Part shown: piece after piece, positions 7,883 through 14,611 of the stretch
Numbering within the stretch: the stretch's first letter is position 1
Layout: each line of letters begins with the position of its first letter
Source: Bdellovibrionales bacterium
GTDB lineage: Bacteria; Bdellovibrionota; Bdellovibrionia; Bdellovibrionales; JAMPXM01
Reading direction: 5' to 3'
Assembly: GCA_005792225.1 (NCBI GenBank)
Contig: SXSP01000261.1
Span: 1 to 21,537, forward strand
Length of the DNA stretch: 21,537 nucleotides
Made by a program: the position numbers and the translations under genes
The notes under the pieces: model-generated
The model's input: only the letters and a program-made list of their open reading frames with translations
Database searches by the model: none
Told to the model about the DNA's origin: nothing

Positions 7883-9325
7883 GTGAAAAGCAGAGCCTGG
7901 TATTTGACCTTCTTGTCCCTGATCTTAACGACTTCGATCGCGCGAGCCCAATCGGGGCTCGCGGATCTCGACTTCGGCCATTGGGAATTTCAGATCCCTC
8001 AGTCGAGGAGGGGTGAACCAAAGCCGCGCGTGGACTGGTCACAACCTCCCGTCGGGTGCGTCGAAGATCTCGTGCCTTCGGTTCCAAATCGGCCTTGTTT
8101 AGATTTGAGCGCCGTCGCCGATCCCCGAAAAGACTGGCCCGCGCAAATTCCCGCAGACGACCTGAGGTATTGGAAGGAAACTAAAAGACCGCTGCAGTAC
8201 TGCCGAGCGTTGGAAGTTGAACGTCGCGAGCGCGAAATGCCTGGCACGTTTCCGCCGGGCGCCTTGCAGCTCGCATGGATGCAGCGACTCTCAGCTCGCA
8301 ATCACCGAGGGAAAACTCGCGCGATCTACATGGCCAGTCGTGAGTACAACGTTCCCGTGCACGTTTTGACCGGGGCGCTCTACCAAGAATCCTTGATTGC
8401 CGAAATCGGCATTTCGCCAGACGGAAATAACTACTCCTGCGGAATTGGCCAGTTCAACGTGCTCGGATGGTGCGGTTGGGCCAACTCGGTGAACGAGAAC
8501 TTGAAAGCCAAACTGGGTTGGCCCGCGGAAGGCGTCAAGTGCGAAGTCTTGCAGAGAACGATGGTCGCGCCGTTTTACGAATTTGCGAAAGTAAAACTTG
8601 GCGGTGCACCCATCTATAAGATGGGCCCCCATCATTTCGCCGAAATCAAGTTCGAAGACGTGGTCTCCGGCTTCCCCGCGGCGAGTGAGTCGATTCAACG
8701 CACTCGTTTTCAGGCGATCAAATCCTTCGTCGATCACTGTTCCGATGCGACCTACGGAATTCGCGCGAAGGCACTGGAACTTTCAGACATCTATAGGCGC
8801 TACATCCCTGCGGGGATGAAAGAACAGGAGATTCTTCCGCACGGAGGACGCGCGATTCACCGTGGATGTCGGGATACGGGCTATGATCAAACCTATCCTC
8901 TCCATACGGGCTGGCTCCTCGCGGTCGCGAGCTACAATGCGGGACCGACGGCCGTTGACGTCATGGCTCACTACAATCGTTGGGACGCTGATCGAATGAA
9001 GAGAGCCTCAACCTTTGATGGATTTTCGCCCGCTCAGCTCGTGGAGAGTTTATTTTGGGGAGGCCGGTACAATCCGGCGACCGATCAGATCGAATTCACC
9101 ACGAGGGCGGGTAAACAAATGACATGGACATGGTTTCGGGAGTGCGTCGTTCAAAGACATGTCGCCAGAATCGTGCAACACGTGCTTCTACCGAATGTAG
9201 CGGTGCCGATTGAGAGTCTGGAAGGCCTCTTCGGATGCGCGAAGAGCAAAATCGATCCGGAAACGGGCGCCGTGATTCAATCGGGAGTGCCGCCGCACCG
9301 TCAGGTTTCATCGGGGACTAAGTGA
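7883..9325 (+). CDS. Exported lytic transglycosylase (SLT domain), 480 aa
   Basis: Periplasmic murein hydrolase that would cleave the MurNAc-GlcNAc bond to a 1,6-anhydro product. A Sec signal peptide ends near ARA at 20-22. The SLT fold is seen as ALYQESL at 165-171 (Glu169 is the expected catalytic acid), CGIGQFN at 186-192 and the hallmark AVASYNAGP at 347-355. Some 155 residues separate the last two motifs, a much larger insert than in ordinary SLT domains. The N-terminal region (23-150) is Pro- and Cys-containing and unrecognised; nine cysteines overall suggest disulfides. The start is GTG 7883 with only a poor Shine-Dalgarno, but the signal peptide begins exactly there. It converges on the lipoprotein gene at 9330 with four bases between stops. 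Confidence 0.88.
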   Translation: MKSRAWYLTFLSLILTTSIARAQSGLADLDFGHWEFQIPQSRRGEPKPRVDWSQPPVGCVEDLVPSVPNRPCLDLSAVADPRKDWPAQIPADDLRYWKETKRPLQYCRALEVERREREMPGTFPPGALQLAWMQRLSARNHRGKTRAIYMASREYNVPVHVLTGALYQESLIAEIGISPDGNNYSCGIGQFNVLGWCGWANSVNENLKAKLGWPAEGVKCEVLQRTMVAPFYEFAKVKLGGAPIYKMGPHHFAEIKFEDVVSGFPAASESIQRTRFQAIKSFVDHCSDATYGIRAKALELSDIYRRYIPAGMKEQEILPHGGRAIHRGCRDTGYDQTYPLHTGWLLAVASYNAGPTAVDVMAHYNRWDADRMKRASTFDGFSPAQLVESLFWGGRYNPATDQIEFTTRAGKQMTWTWFRECVVQRHVARIVQHVLLPNVAVPIESLEGLFGCAKSKIDPETGAVIQSGVPPHRQVSSGTK

Positions 9326-9329
9326 GTAT

Positions 9330-9737
9330 TCAGCGCGCGACTCCCTCGCACCGGGCTTCGATGCACGCGAGGGTCGGTGGCATCATGAATTCGCAAGTCG
9401 ACATGCCGCCTGAACTCTCAATCTGCTTGCGCTCAAGCTCCGTCATTTGATCCGCCAATTTTTGAATGCGTGCGACGTCACTCGATGACTTCGAAAAAAC
9501 AAAATAGTGAGTGGGGCCACCGCAGGCTTTCGCGCCAGCAGGAATCGACTGGCAATCCGAATCCTCGCGGCAAGCGAGACCGATACTCTTCTCCGCCTCG
9601 ATTTTGGTGAGAGCGACAACGTTTGCCGTGTTGGCGATGTCGTAAGAACCCGCATCAGGACCGTGGGATTGACCGCAGTTCTGAAAGACGAGGACGAGGG
9701 CAACAAAGGGGATGAGGAGGAGCCATTGCTTTTTCAT
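9330..9737 (-). CDS. Cys-rich lipoprotein with FQNC lipobox, 135 aa
   Basis: Exported lipoprotein. MKK, a hydrophobic core (residues 5-17) and FQN-Cys21-G form a lipoprotein signal, although Asn before Cys is not the E. coli consensus. I recall this FQNC ending as frequent in Bdellovibrio-like genomes. The mature part has six further cysteines (56, 62, 72, 115, 125, 130), which suggests three disulfides, and the pattern ACGGPTHYFVFS followed by a helix with KLADQM and a final CxxxxC. That pattern resembles a Cys-rich family I have seen in myxobacteria and relatives, without known function. The purine-rich GAAGGGG runs right up to the ATG, unusually close for a Shine-Dalgarno. The REC gene at 9828 lies upstream on the same strand. 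Confidence 0.82.
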   Translation of the reverse strand: MKKQWLLLIPFVALVLVFQNCGQSHGPDAGSYDIANTANVVALTKIEAEKSIGLACREDSDCQSIPAGAKACGGPTHYFVFSKSSSDVARIQKLADQMTELERKQIESSGGMSTCEFMMPPTLACIEARCEGVAR

Positions 9738-9827
9738 CCCCTTCAGTATGCGCGAAAAAACAGCACAAAGAAAGGCCCCGCCCTCTGTCGAACTGCTAGA
9801 CAGGATGGGTCCTCAACCTATTTGCTA

Positions 9828-10250
9828 TTAGGTCAATTCAGAGATGAGGGTGACGAGCTTGATCCTATTGACGGGTTTAAAGAGGCACTCATCGAAACCG
9901 ATTTCCTCAATATCCTCCGCGTTGACGAGTTTGGCTTCCGCCGTCACTCCGACGATGGGGCGTGTGTAGCCCGCATCGCGAAGCTGCTTCGTCGCGGATT
10001 GACCGTTTAGCACCGGCATGCAGAGATCCATCAAAACCACGTCGTGGTCGCCCGCGAGTGCTTGCTCGACGGCCTCAGCACCGTTCGTTGCGAAGTCAAC
10101 CTCGCAGCCAAAGAGGTCAAGAACACGGTTGAGGAATTGGCGCGATTCAGAGTTGTCGTCGACGACTAAAACTTTTTTACCGCGAATCGAATTGAGTGAT
10201 TCAAATGCAACTGTTCCCATGCGGGAGGGAATCTGCAAACTTCGAACCAT
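9828..10250 (-). CDS. Stand-alone receiver (CheY-like) response regulator, 140 aa
   Basis: A receiver domain and nothing else, cytoplasmic. After a 24-residue lead comes KKVLVVDDN with the acidic pair, phosphoacceptor Asp in VVLMDLCMP, Thr in GVTAEA and Lys in LFKPVN, so phosphorylation chemistry looks intact. Its sequence plan matches the C-terminal receivers of the three hybrid kinases in this window, including the linker just before the first strand, but the ALTAHAM block conserved in those three is replaced by GVTAEAK. It could be a phosphate shuttle or sink for one of the kinases, or a remnant of a fourth hybrid kinase. ATG 10250 has no good Shine-Dalgarno; ATG at residue 11 is an alternative start. 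Confidence 0.88.
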   Translation of the reverse strand: MVRSLQIPSRMGTVAFESLNSIRGKKVLVVDDNSESRQFLNRVLDLFGCEVDFATNGAEAVEQALAGDHDVVLMDLCMPVLNGQSATKQLRDAGYTRPIVGVTAEAKLVNAEDIEEIGFDECLFKPVNRIKLVTLISELT

Positions 10251-10297
10251 TTCTGAATTGAAAATGAAGGGCGTATGGTGAGTGAAAGGTCCATCGG

Positions 10298-10348
10298 TTC
10301 CCCACGGAATCCGTGGGGAAGTCCGATTTTACCCCGAGGGGCCTCGGG
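10298..10348 (-). terminator. Two tandem hairpins after the EF-hand peptide gene
   Basis: On the minus strand, just after the stop at 10352, CCCGAGG and CCTCGGG (10333-10348) form a 7-bp GC stem over two bases, realistically a slightly larger loop. A second, perfect 11-bp inverted repeat (10298-10320, TTCCCCACGGA with its complement around one base) follows. Neither has a clean T run (the first is followed by GTAAAAT). They probably end transcription of the peptide gene before the receiver gene, possibly in both directions. Confidence 0.5.
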
Positions 10349-10351
10349 AAC

Positions 10352-10603
10352 TTAGTGATAAAGATCGCCGTAATCGCCCTCGTTGGAGGAGCCGTCATCG
10401 CGCGTGTACGGGTCGTCATTTACGGAATCAACGTTGTCTTCATTGTCGGGACGACCGTTATGGTCGTTGTCACGGTAGCAACCTTCTTCGTAGGTTTCGC
10501 AGGCGCCGTGGCTCGGTTCAACCGGCATCGTGTTGCCGAACGCGATTTGCGAGAATCCCCAAACAAAGATGAGGGCGGTGAGTACGAGGTAAATGCGTGT
10601 CAT
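10352..10603 (-). CDS. Small exported acidic protein with an EF-hand loop, 83 aa
   Basis: Unrecognised exported protein. The frame extends upstream to 10693, but ATG 10603 has a strong AAGGAG at 6-7 bases and is followed at once by a Sec signal peptide (residues 1-23), so I use this start. The mature 60 residues are very rich in Asp, Asn, Glu and Gly. Residues 45-56, DNDHNGRPDNED, fit the canonical 12-residue EF-hand/dockerin-type calcium loop: Asp at 1 and 3, Asn at 5, Gly at 6, Asp at 9, acidic at 12. Two cysteines (35, 42) precede it. A single loop without clear flanking helices also resembles thrombospondin type-3 repeats. It diverges from the calcium-binding RTX gene across a 240-base region, which suggests a shared theme. 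Confidence 0.75.
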   Translation of the reverse strand: MTRIYLVLTALIFVWGFSQIAFGNTMPVEPSHGACETYEEGCYRDNDHNGRPDNEDNVDSVNDDPYTRDDGSSNEGDYGDLYH

Positions 10604-10636
10604 CTGATCTCCTTGATCGAACGTGAAACTGCATTC

Positions 10637-10664
10637 TTCATATTTGAATCTTGGCCGGGAGCAA
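10637..10664 (-). promoter_or_regulatory. Candidate promoter of the EF-hand peptide gene
   Basis: Reading the minus strand, TTGCTC (10664-10659), 16 bases, then TATGAA (10642-10637) resemble -35 and -10 boxes and would give a leader of about 25 bases before ATG 10603. The match is moderate. Confidence 0.35.
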
Positions 10665-10669
10665 ACTGA

Positions 10670-10683
10670 CATTACATGTAATG
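10670..10683. promoter_or_regulatory. Perfect 14-bp palindrome, candidate operator
   Basis: CATTACATGTAATG is its own reverse complement. It lies in the 240-base region between the divergent EF-hand peptide and RTX genes, just upstream of the candidate minus-strand -35 box. The position and symmetry suit a dimeric regulator. The rest of the 10604-10843 gap holds no convincing gene, and the RTX side shows only an isolated TACAAT at 10830. Confidence 0.45.
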
Positions 10684-10843
10684 GAGGCGGCAAGAGTTGA
10701 TCCGCTAATTATTGCAGAGGCGTCGGGGAACCAGGCTGATGACGCGGATGGCTACTTCGGGTTCACTCGCTCTTCGTCTCAATGTGAGTCGGTCGAGCAG
10801 TCATTGCTGGCCCGTGAGTTGGGTTGGCTTACAATGAGATGAA

Positions 10844-11914
10844 ATGACAAAACAACTCGTCTCCCTCGCTGTTGCCGCGATCGCTCTCGTCGTCATCTAT
10901 CAAAACGCCGGAACGGTCACGAGTAACGTCGTAAACCCGACTTACTCCTGGGACAAAGTAGAACCCGTGAAGGCGGCAGTGATCAGTCTCACCGACGGAG
11001 TCTTGACCGGTTGGGCGTTCAATAATCTGAATCCGAATGAAGCGGTCTCGATCCGAATTCTCATCGATCAGGTCGAGGTCGGAACCGTGCGCTCGGATCA
11101 AGCACTTGAGGTTCTCGATGCGGCAATTTGCGCGAACTGCGCACGAGGCTTTCAATTTCAGATGCCCTATCAATTTCAAGATAGCCTTCTTCACCGGGTT
11201 CAGTTGCTGTCACTCGACGGTGTCGTGCTCGCGGAATCTCATTTCGCCATCGGTGGGAACTCGGCCATGAATCTGACTGGAACCGCGGATGCGGAGTGGG
11301 TGCTCGGAAGCCAGTACAATGATCAGCTCACCTTGATGGGTGGCGACGATGAGGCCAAGGGTATGGATGGCGACGACACCATCTACGGAAACGAAGGCAT
11401 CGACCGACTCTTCGGCAACAAGGGAAACGACACGATTTACGGCGGTAAAGATCATGACGCCATTTACGGCGGTGATGGAAACGATCTCCTCTCCGGGGAT
11501 CTCGGCGATGATGTCGTGATCGGCGACAACGGAGATGACGTGCTCCACGGCGGCGTGGGGTACGACCAGCTCTACGGAAATTCCGGAAACGACGTGCTCA
11601 ACGGTGGAAGCGAAGAAGACCACCTCTTCGGCGGAAAAGACAACGACACGCTCAACGGCGATGACGGCAATGACCAACTCTCCGGCGACCTCGGAGACGA
11701 TATCCTGCGCGGCGGGAACGGCAATGACACCTACGTTTATGTCAACGGACATGGTCGTGACATCATCGAAGACGAATCAGGCGCGAACACTCTTCAGTGT
11801 TCGAACGTAAAAGGATCTCTTTCGGGAGACACGATCGTGTTTCCGGACGGCGGCAGCGTTCAACTTCGCGGCGCCACTCTCTCGACCACGAATTTTTCGA
11901 GCTGCTTGAACTGA
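10844..11914 (+). CDS. Exported RTX calcium-binding protein, 356 aa
   Basis: Surface or periplasmic protein. Residues 1-21 are a hydrophobic signal or anchor. At 45-130 there is a beta-rich domain (DGVLTGWAFN, then IRILIDQVEVG, then GFQFQMP) that resembles a GWA-type beta-sandwich often found with RTX or glycan proteins; this assignment is from memory. Residues 165-299 are 15 in-register nonapeptides of the GGxGxDxLx type forming a calcium-loaded parallel beta roll, followed by the usual capping segment NDTYVYVNGHGRDII. The N-terminal signal is unlike most RTX proteins, which leave by type I secretion with a C-terminal signal. YQNAG at 19-23 looks like the FQNCG lipobox with Ala for Cys. The Shine-Dalgarno is weak. 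The stop overlaps the ribosome site of the sulfatase, so the two form an operon. Confidence 0.88.
   Translation: MTKQLVSLAVAAIALVVIYQNAGTVTSNVVNPTYSWDKVEPVKAAVISLTDGVLTGWAFNNLNPNEAVSIRILIDQVEVGTVRSDQALEVLDAAICANCARGFQFQMPYQFQDSLLHRVQLLSLDGVVLAESHFAIGGNSAMNLTGTADAEWVLGSQYNDQLTLMGGDDEAKGMDGDDTIYGNEGIDRLFGNKGNDTIYGGKDHDAIYGGDGNDLLSGDLGDDVVIGDNGDDVLHGGVGYDQLYGNSGNDVLNGGSEEDHLFGGKDNDTLNGDDGNDQLSGDLGDDILRGGNGNDTYVYVNGHGRDIIEDESGANTLQCSNVKGSLSGDTIVFPDGGSVQLRGATLSTTNFSSCLN
11336..11740 (+). repeat. RTX nonapeptide coding array, 15 units of 27 bp
   Basis: The DNA of residues 165-299 repeats with a 27-base period, with GGCGACGAT/GGAAACGAC-type Asp-rich codon blocks. Units 6-8 and 13-15 are more alike than the rest (LLSGDLGDDVV against QLSGDLGDDIL), suggesting that a seven-unit block was duplicated. 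The other strand stays open through part of it only because of this periodicity. Confidence 0.85.
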
Positions 11915-11925
11915 GGAGTCGACGG

Positions 11926-13476
11926 ATGAAGAAGCAGAGAATTTCAAGACGCGAATTCATGGTGATGGCGGGTGCGACGGCGTCATCTTCTTGGCTCCTC
12001 TCGGGCTGCACGGCATTTAAGCCCGGCTCCGCCCTTTCGCCGAAGAGTTCGACAACGGAGCTCGCGTCGATTTCGCAGGCCTCGCTTCAGGCGAAGAACT
12101 CGAATGTTCTTTTTATCTGCATCGATGATCTGAACGATTGGGTGAACGGGTTTAACGGTTACACCGGCAAGGTCCACACGCCGAACTTGGATCGACTCTC
12201 GAAGATGGGTGTGACATTTCAAAATGCGTACTGCGCGATTCCCTGGTGTGCGCCCTCGCGCGCTTCGACCCTGACGGGACTTGCGCCGAACCGCACGCGC
12301 TATTACGGCGAGCCCGCCGCCATAGGCGCTTACGATGCGTTCAAGGGCGTACAAACACTCCCGCAGTTTTTTCAGAGTCGCGGCTTCAAAACTTACGGCG
12401 GTGGAAAAGTCTTCCACGGACACTATGCATACGGCGCGAACGTCTCGGCGAAATGGGATACGTGCGGCCAAGAGCTTCTCGGGTGGAACGAGTACAAAAC
12501 TTTTGTCGACGAGCCCCGTCCTTCGGGAACGACGACGAACACGGGTCTGCCAATTGCTCTTTCTCAGTTCGACTGGACGTCGGAGTTCATGCCGGCCGAG
12601 GAGGCGATGCCCGATACGATCATCGCCAACTGGGCCGCGAATATTCTCCGCCAGCCCGCCGGCGAAAAGTTTTTCTTGGCAGCTGGATTCTACCGCCCGC
12701 ATTTGCCTTGGTACGCGCCGAAGAAATATTTCGACATGTATCCACTCGACCAAATTCAGATCCCAGCGCACCTTCTCGAGAATGACTTGAACGATGTTCC
12801 TCCGAAAGGGCACGAGATCGCTAATCCCGGAGGCGACCACGGCGTCGTTCTCGCTGGGGACCCCGTGGGTCTTACGAAATGGAAGCAGGGCGTGCAGGCG
12901 TACCTCGCGACGATCTCGTTCACCGACGCGTGCGTCGGGATTTTACTCGACGCTCTTCAGGCGGGACCGCACGCGAATAACACGACGATCGTGCTCTGGA
13001 GTGATAACGGGTTTCAGCTCGGCGAAAAACGCAGTTGGCGCAAGTTCAAGTTGTGGGAGAAGAGCGCGAGGGTTCCCCTCATCATCGCGACCCCGAGTCA
13101 GAAGAACGCCGGCCTGGTTTGCCGCAAACCTGTTTCGCTCATCGATATCTTCCCGACGCTCGCGGACCTTTGTTTTGAATCGGTGCCCACAAACTTGGAT
13201 GGACACAGCCTGACGCCGCTCTTGGCGAATCCGAGCGCGCATTGGGGTTACGCCGCTCTGACAAGTTACTCGCAGGATAATCGAGGGGGAGCGCTCCACC
13301 GATCGGTGAGGACGGAAACCCACCGTTATATTCTTTACTCAGACGGGTCTGAAGAACTCTATGATCATAGAAACGATCCGAACGAGCTCAAGAATCTGCT
13401 TCACCCTGGAAACACGCAAATCTCCGCCGCGCGACCCATTGCGAATGCGTTAAAGGCGATGCTGCCAAAAGCCTGA
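11926..13476 (+). CDS. Tat-exported lipoprotein sulfatase, iduronate-2-sulfatase type
   Basis: Type I sulfatase, 516 aa, hydrolysing sulfate esters, probably of a polysaccharide. It carries a twin-arginine signal (SRREFM at 7-12) joined to a lipobox (LLSGC, Cys28), so a folded, lipid-anchored periplasmic or outer-membrane enzyme is expected. The active site shows Asp67-Asp68, the formylglycine motif CAPSRASTLTG with Cys108, GKVFH at 160-164 (Lys161, His164), GFYRPHLPW with His259, and SDNG at 359-362. These follow human iduronate-2-sulfatase order, except that Asn361 replaces its His and Lys368 stands where GEH is usual. Activity needs a formylglycine-generating enzyme, none in view. The frame opens upstream, but ATG 11926 has GAGGAG 7 bases before it and starts the Tat signal. 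It lies 11 bases after the RTX gene. Confidence 0.93.
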   Translation: MKKQRISRREFMVMAGATASSSWLLSGCTAFKPGSALSPKSSTTELASISQASLQAKNSNVLFICIDDLNDWVNGFNGYTGKVHTPNLDRLSKMGVTFQNAYCAIPWCAPSRASTLTGLAPNRTRYYGEPAAIGAYDAFKGVQTLPQFFQSRGFKTYGGGKVFHGHYAYGANVSAKWDTCGQELLGWNEYKTFVDEPRPSGTTTNTGLPIALSQFDWTSEFMPAEEAMPDTIIANWAANILRQPAGEKFFLAAGFYRPHLPWYAPKKYFDMYPLDQIQIPAHLLENDLNDVPPKGHEIANPGGDHGVVLAGDPVGLTKWKQGVQAYLATISFTDACVGILLDALQAGPHANNTTIVLWSDNGFQLGEKRSWRKFKLWEKSARVPLIIATPSQKNAGLVCRKPVSLIDIFPTLADLCFESVPTNLDGHSLTPLLANPSAHWGYAALTSYSQDNRGGALHRSVRTETHRYILYSDGSEELYDHRNDPNELKNLLHPGNTQISAARPIANALKAMLPKA

Positions 13477-13481
13477 AGCCT

Positions 13482-13500
13482 CACCCTTTAAGGAAGGGTG
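13482..13500. terminator. Hairpin between convergent sulfatase and mini-lipoprotein genes
   Basis: CACCCTT (13482-13488) and AAGGGTG (13494-13500) form a perfect 7-bp stem over five bases, six bases after the sulfatase stop. It has no T tract. It contains the stop codon of the minus-strand small frame at 13488-13583, so it may serve both genes. Confidence 0.45.
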
Positions 13501-13583
13501 CAGGCGCAGTTCTGGAAGGCCACCGCGATGATGAATACGAAGAGATAAAGTCCACCGTCTCTCATACCCTCATCGTACTCCAT
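13488..13583 (-). CDS. Putative 31-residue mini-lipoprotein with FQNC lipobox
   Basis: A short minus-strand frame starts at ATG 13583 and ends at TAA 13488. A second ATG at codon 7 would give 25 residues. The peptide begins MEYDEGMRDGG, continues with a hydrophobic core LYLFVFIIAVA (12-22), then FQN-Cys26, and stops five residues later (ACTLP). This is a lipoprotein signal peptide with the same FQNC ending as the lipoprotein at 9330, but with almost no mature part, so processing would leave a lipidated hexapeptide. It could instead act as a membrane microprotein. The Shine-Dalgarno is weak (GAGTG before ATG 13583; GAGGGT touching the second ATG). The signal-like composition together with the repeated lipobox is the main argument; chance cannot be excluded in 31 codons. 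Confidence 0.45.
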   Translation of the reverse strand: MEYDEGMRDGGLYLFVFIIAVAFQNCACTLP

Positions 13584-13606
13584 GGCACTCACTCTCGGGG
13601 AGTGCC
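13584..13606. other. Hairpin directly before the mini-lipoprotein start
   Basis: GGCACTC (13584-13590) and GAGTGCC (13600-13606) pair perfectly over a nine-base loop. On the minus strand the stem ends at the base before ATG 13583, so it would occlude ribosome binding there and favour the second ATG, or impose regulation. On the plus strand it precedes the 13715 gene by about 110 bases. Confidence 0.4.
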
Positions 13607-13714
13607 GGTCTCGTTATGAAACGGTATCCTCTTTTCAATCTCGATCATTTGGGTTGAAGCTCGACCGTCCGATCGGGTATTTCCTCGGGCATCAATTCTC
13701 TCGGAGGTCATTCC

Positions 13715-13969
13715 ATGTTCGCAGTTTCGATTTCAACGGCACTTCTCGCGCTCGGCGTTTCGAATGCTTCTTTCGCCCAACAGTCTCAGCGTTTGACGCC
13801 TTACCAAGAATGCGTTCGCACTTGCCAGGCATTCTCGGATGGTCCCGGCTACGAACTTCGCGCTTGTGTTACTCGTTGCGAGTCGAAGAAGGCGGCGCCT
13901 GGCGCATCCTTCCGTGAAATGGAACAATACGCTCTCCGTTGCAAGTACGAGCCCTCGCTCTGCCAGTAA
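13715..13969 (+). CDS. Secreted twin-CX3C small protein, 84 aa (second of its kind)
   Basis: Unrecognised exported peptide. GGAGGT at 7 bases spacing fixes ATG 13715. Residues 1-21 look like a Sec signal ending ASFA, although the usual basic residue near the N-terminus is missing. The mature 63 residues carry six cysteines (33, 37, 51, 55, 76, 83): CVRTC at 33-37 and CVTRC at 51-55 are CX3C motifs 13 residues apart, and a final pair sits near the C-terminus. Length, signal and twin CX3C plan match the protein at 1121, though direct sequence identity outside the cysteines is slight. Disulfide-bonded helical hairpins are inferred. It ends two bases before the convergent Gdt1 gene. Confidence 0.8.
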   Translation: MFAVSISTALLALGVSNASFAQQSQRLTPYQECVRTCQAFSDGPGYELRACVTRCESKKAAPGASFREMEQYALRCKYEPSLCQ

Positions 13970-13971
13970 GT

Positions 13972-14523
13972 CTATCTAAACAGAATCCCGATGCCGAACA
14001 GAACAAAGATGGCGCAAGCGATGCGCCGGATGATGTTCATCGGCACTCGGGTGACGAGTTTTTCGCCGAAGAAGACGGCGACTCCATCGGCCACGAGCAT
14101 TCCCATCGTGGTACCCATTGTAACCAACGTCAGCGATGAATAGCTTGCCCCGAGGGCAACCGTCGCAAGTTGAGTCTTATCTCCCATCTCCGCCAGGAAA
14201 AACATGATCGTCGTCGAAAGAAAGGCGCCGTAGACGTTGGTTTGCTCGAAGCTCTCGTCCTTGTCGGGGATCAGGATCCACGCGGCAAAACCTAAGAACG
14301 TTGCGGCTAAAATGTAGTTCAGCGTTTGGGGGCTGACGAGGCTCGCGAGCCAGACGCCAACATACGAGGCGAGGCCGTGGTTGAGAAGGGTGGCGACAAG
14401 TATGCCGGCCATAACGGCCCATGGCTTACGGTACCTTGATGCGAGCACGAGAGCGAGAAGCTGGGTTTTATCGCCCATCTCGCTGGCGAGAACGAGAAAG
14501 AATGAATTGAAGATTGCTTCCAA
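13972..14523 (-). CDS. mneA: Gdt1/UPF0016 (TMEM165) family manganese transporter
   Basis: Inner-membrane cation exporter of 183 aa, usual size for the family. Both hallmark motifs are present, EMGDKT at 15-20 and EMGDKT at 112-117, each starting a hydrophobic repeat of about three helices, with an acidic loop around 87-95. Bacterial members such as Vibrio MneA export Mn2+; substrate here is inferred from the family and from the manganese riboswitch upstream. The start is TTG at 14523, supported by AGGGGG seven bases upstream; no ATG fits. The SD can pair with a C run (14553-14558), giving a translational off-state. The gene symbol is given by analogy with Vibrio. It converges with the secreted peptide at 13715. 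Confidence 0.92.
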   Translation of the reverse strand: MEAIFNSFFLVLASEMGDKTQLLALVLASRYRKPWAVMAGILVATLLNHGLASYVGVWLASLVSPQTLNYILAATFLGFAAWILIPDKDESFEQTNVYGAFLSTTIMFFLAEMGDKTQLATVALGASYSSLTLVTMGTTMGMLVADGVAVFFGEKLVTRVPMNIIRRIACAIFVLFGIGILFR

Positions 14524-14529
14524 GTTTTA

Positions 14530-14558
14530 TCCCCCTACGATGCAAACGGGTCGGGGGA
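14530..14558 (-). promoter_or_regulatory. SD-sequestering hairpin of the Gdt1 leader
   Basis: In the minus-strand transcript, UCCCCC (14558-14553) can pair with GGGGGA (14535-14530), and the latter holds the Shine-Dalgarno of the TTG start at 14523. This is a natural expression platform for translational control by the aptamer about 54 bases upstream. Confidence 0.55.
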
Positions 14559-14611
14559 ACTTGGGTCGGATCAGCTCCGGCAAGACACACCACGGCCCGT
14601 CTATGGCCATA

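Noticed and set aside
10651..10842. Plus-strand frame of 63 codons ending just before the RTX start
   Set aside because: It starts at TTG without a ribosome site, runs through the candidate operator, and its product looks random.
11336..11740. Tandem repeat considered as a CRISPR array
   Set aside because: The 27-base units are contiguous without spacers and translate in frame to RTX nonapeptides.
11210..11752. 180-codon frame antisense to the RTX gene
   Set aside because: It is kept open by the 27-base periodicity; its Val/Ile-rich repeating product mirrors the RTX units and has no RBS.
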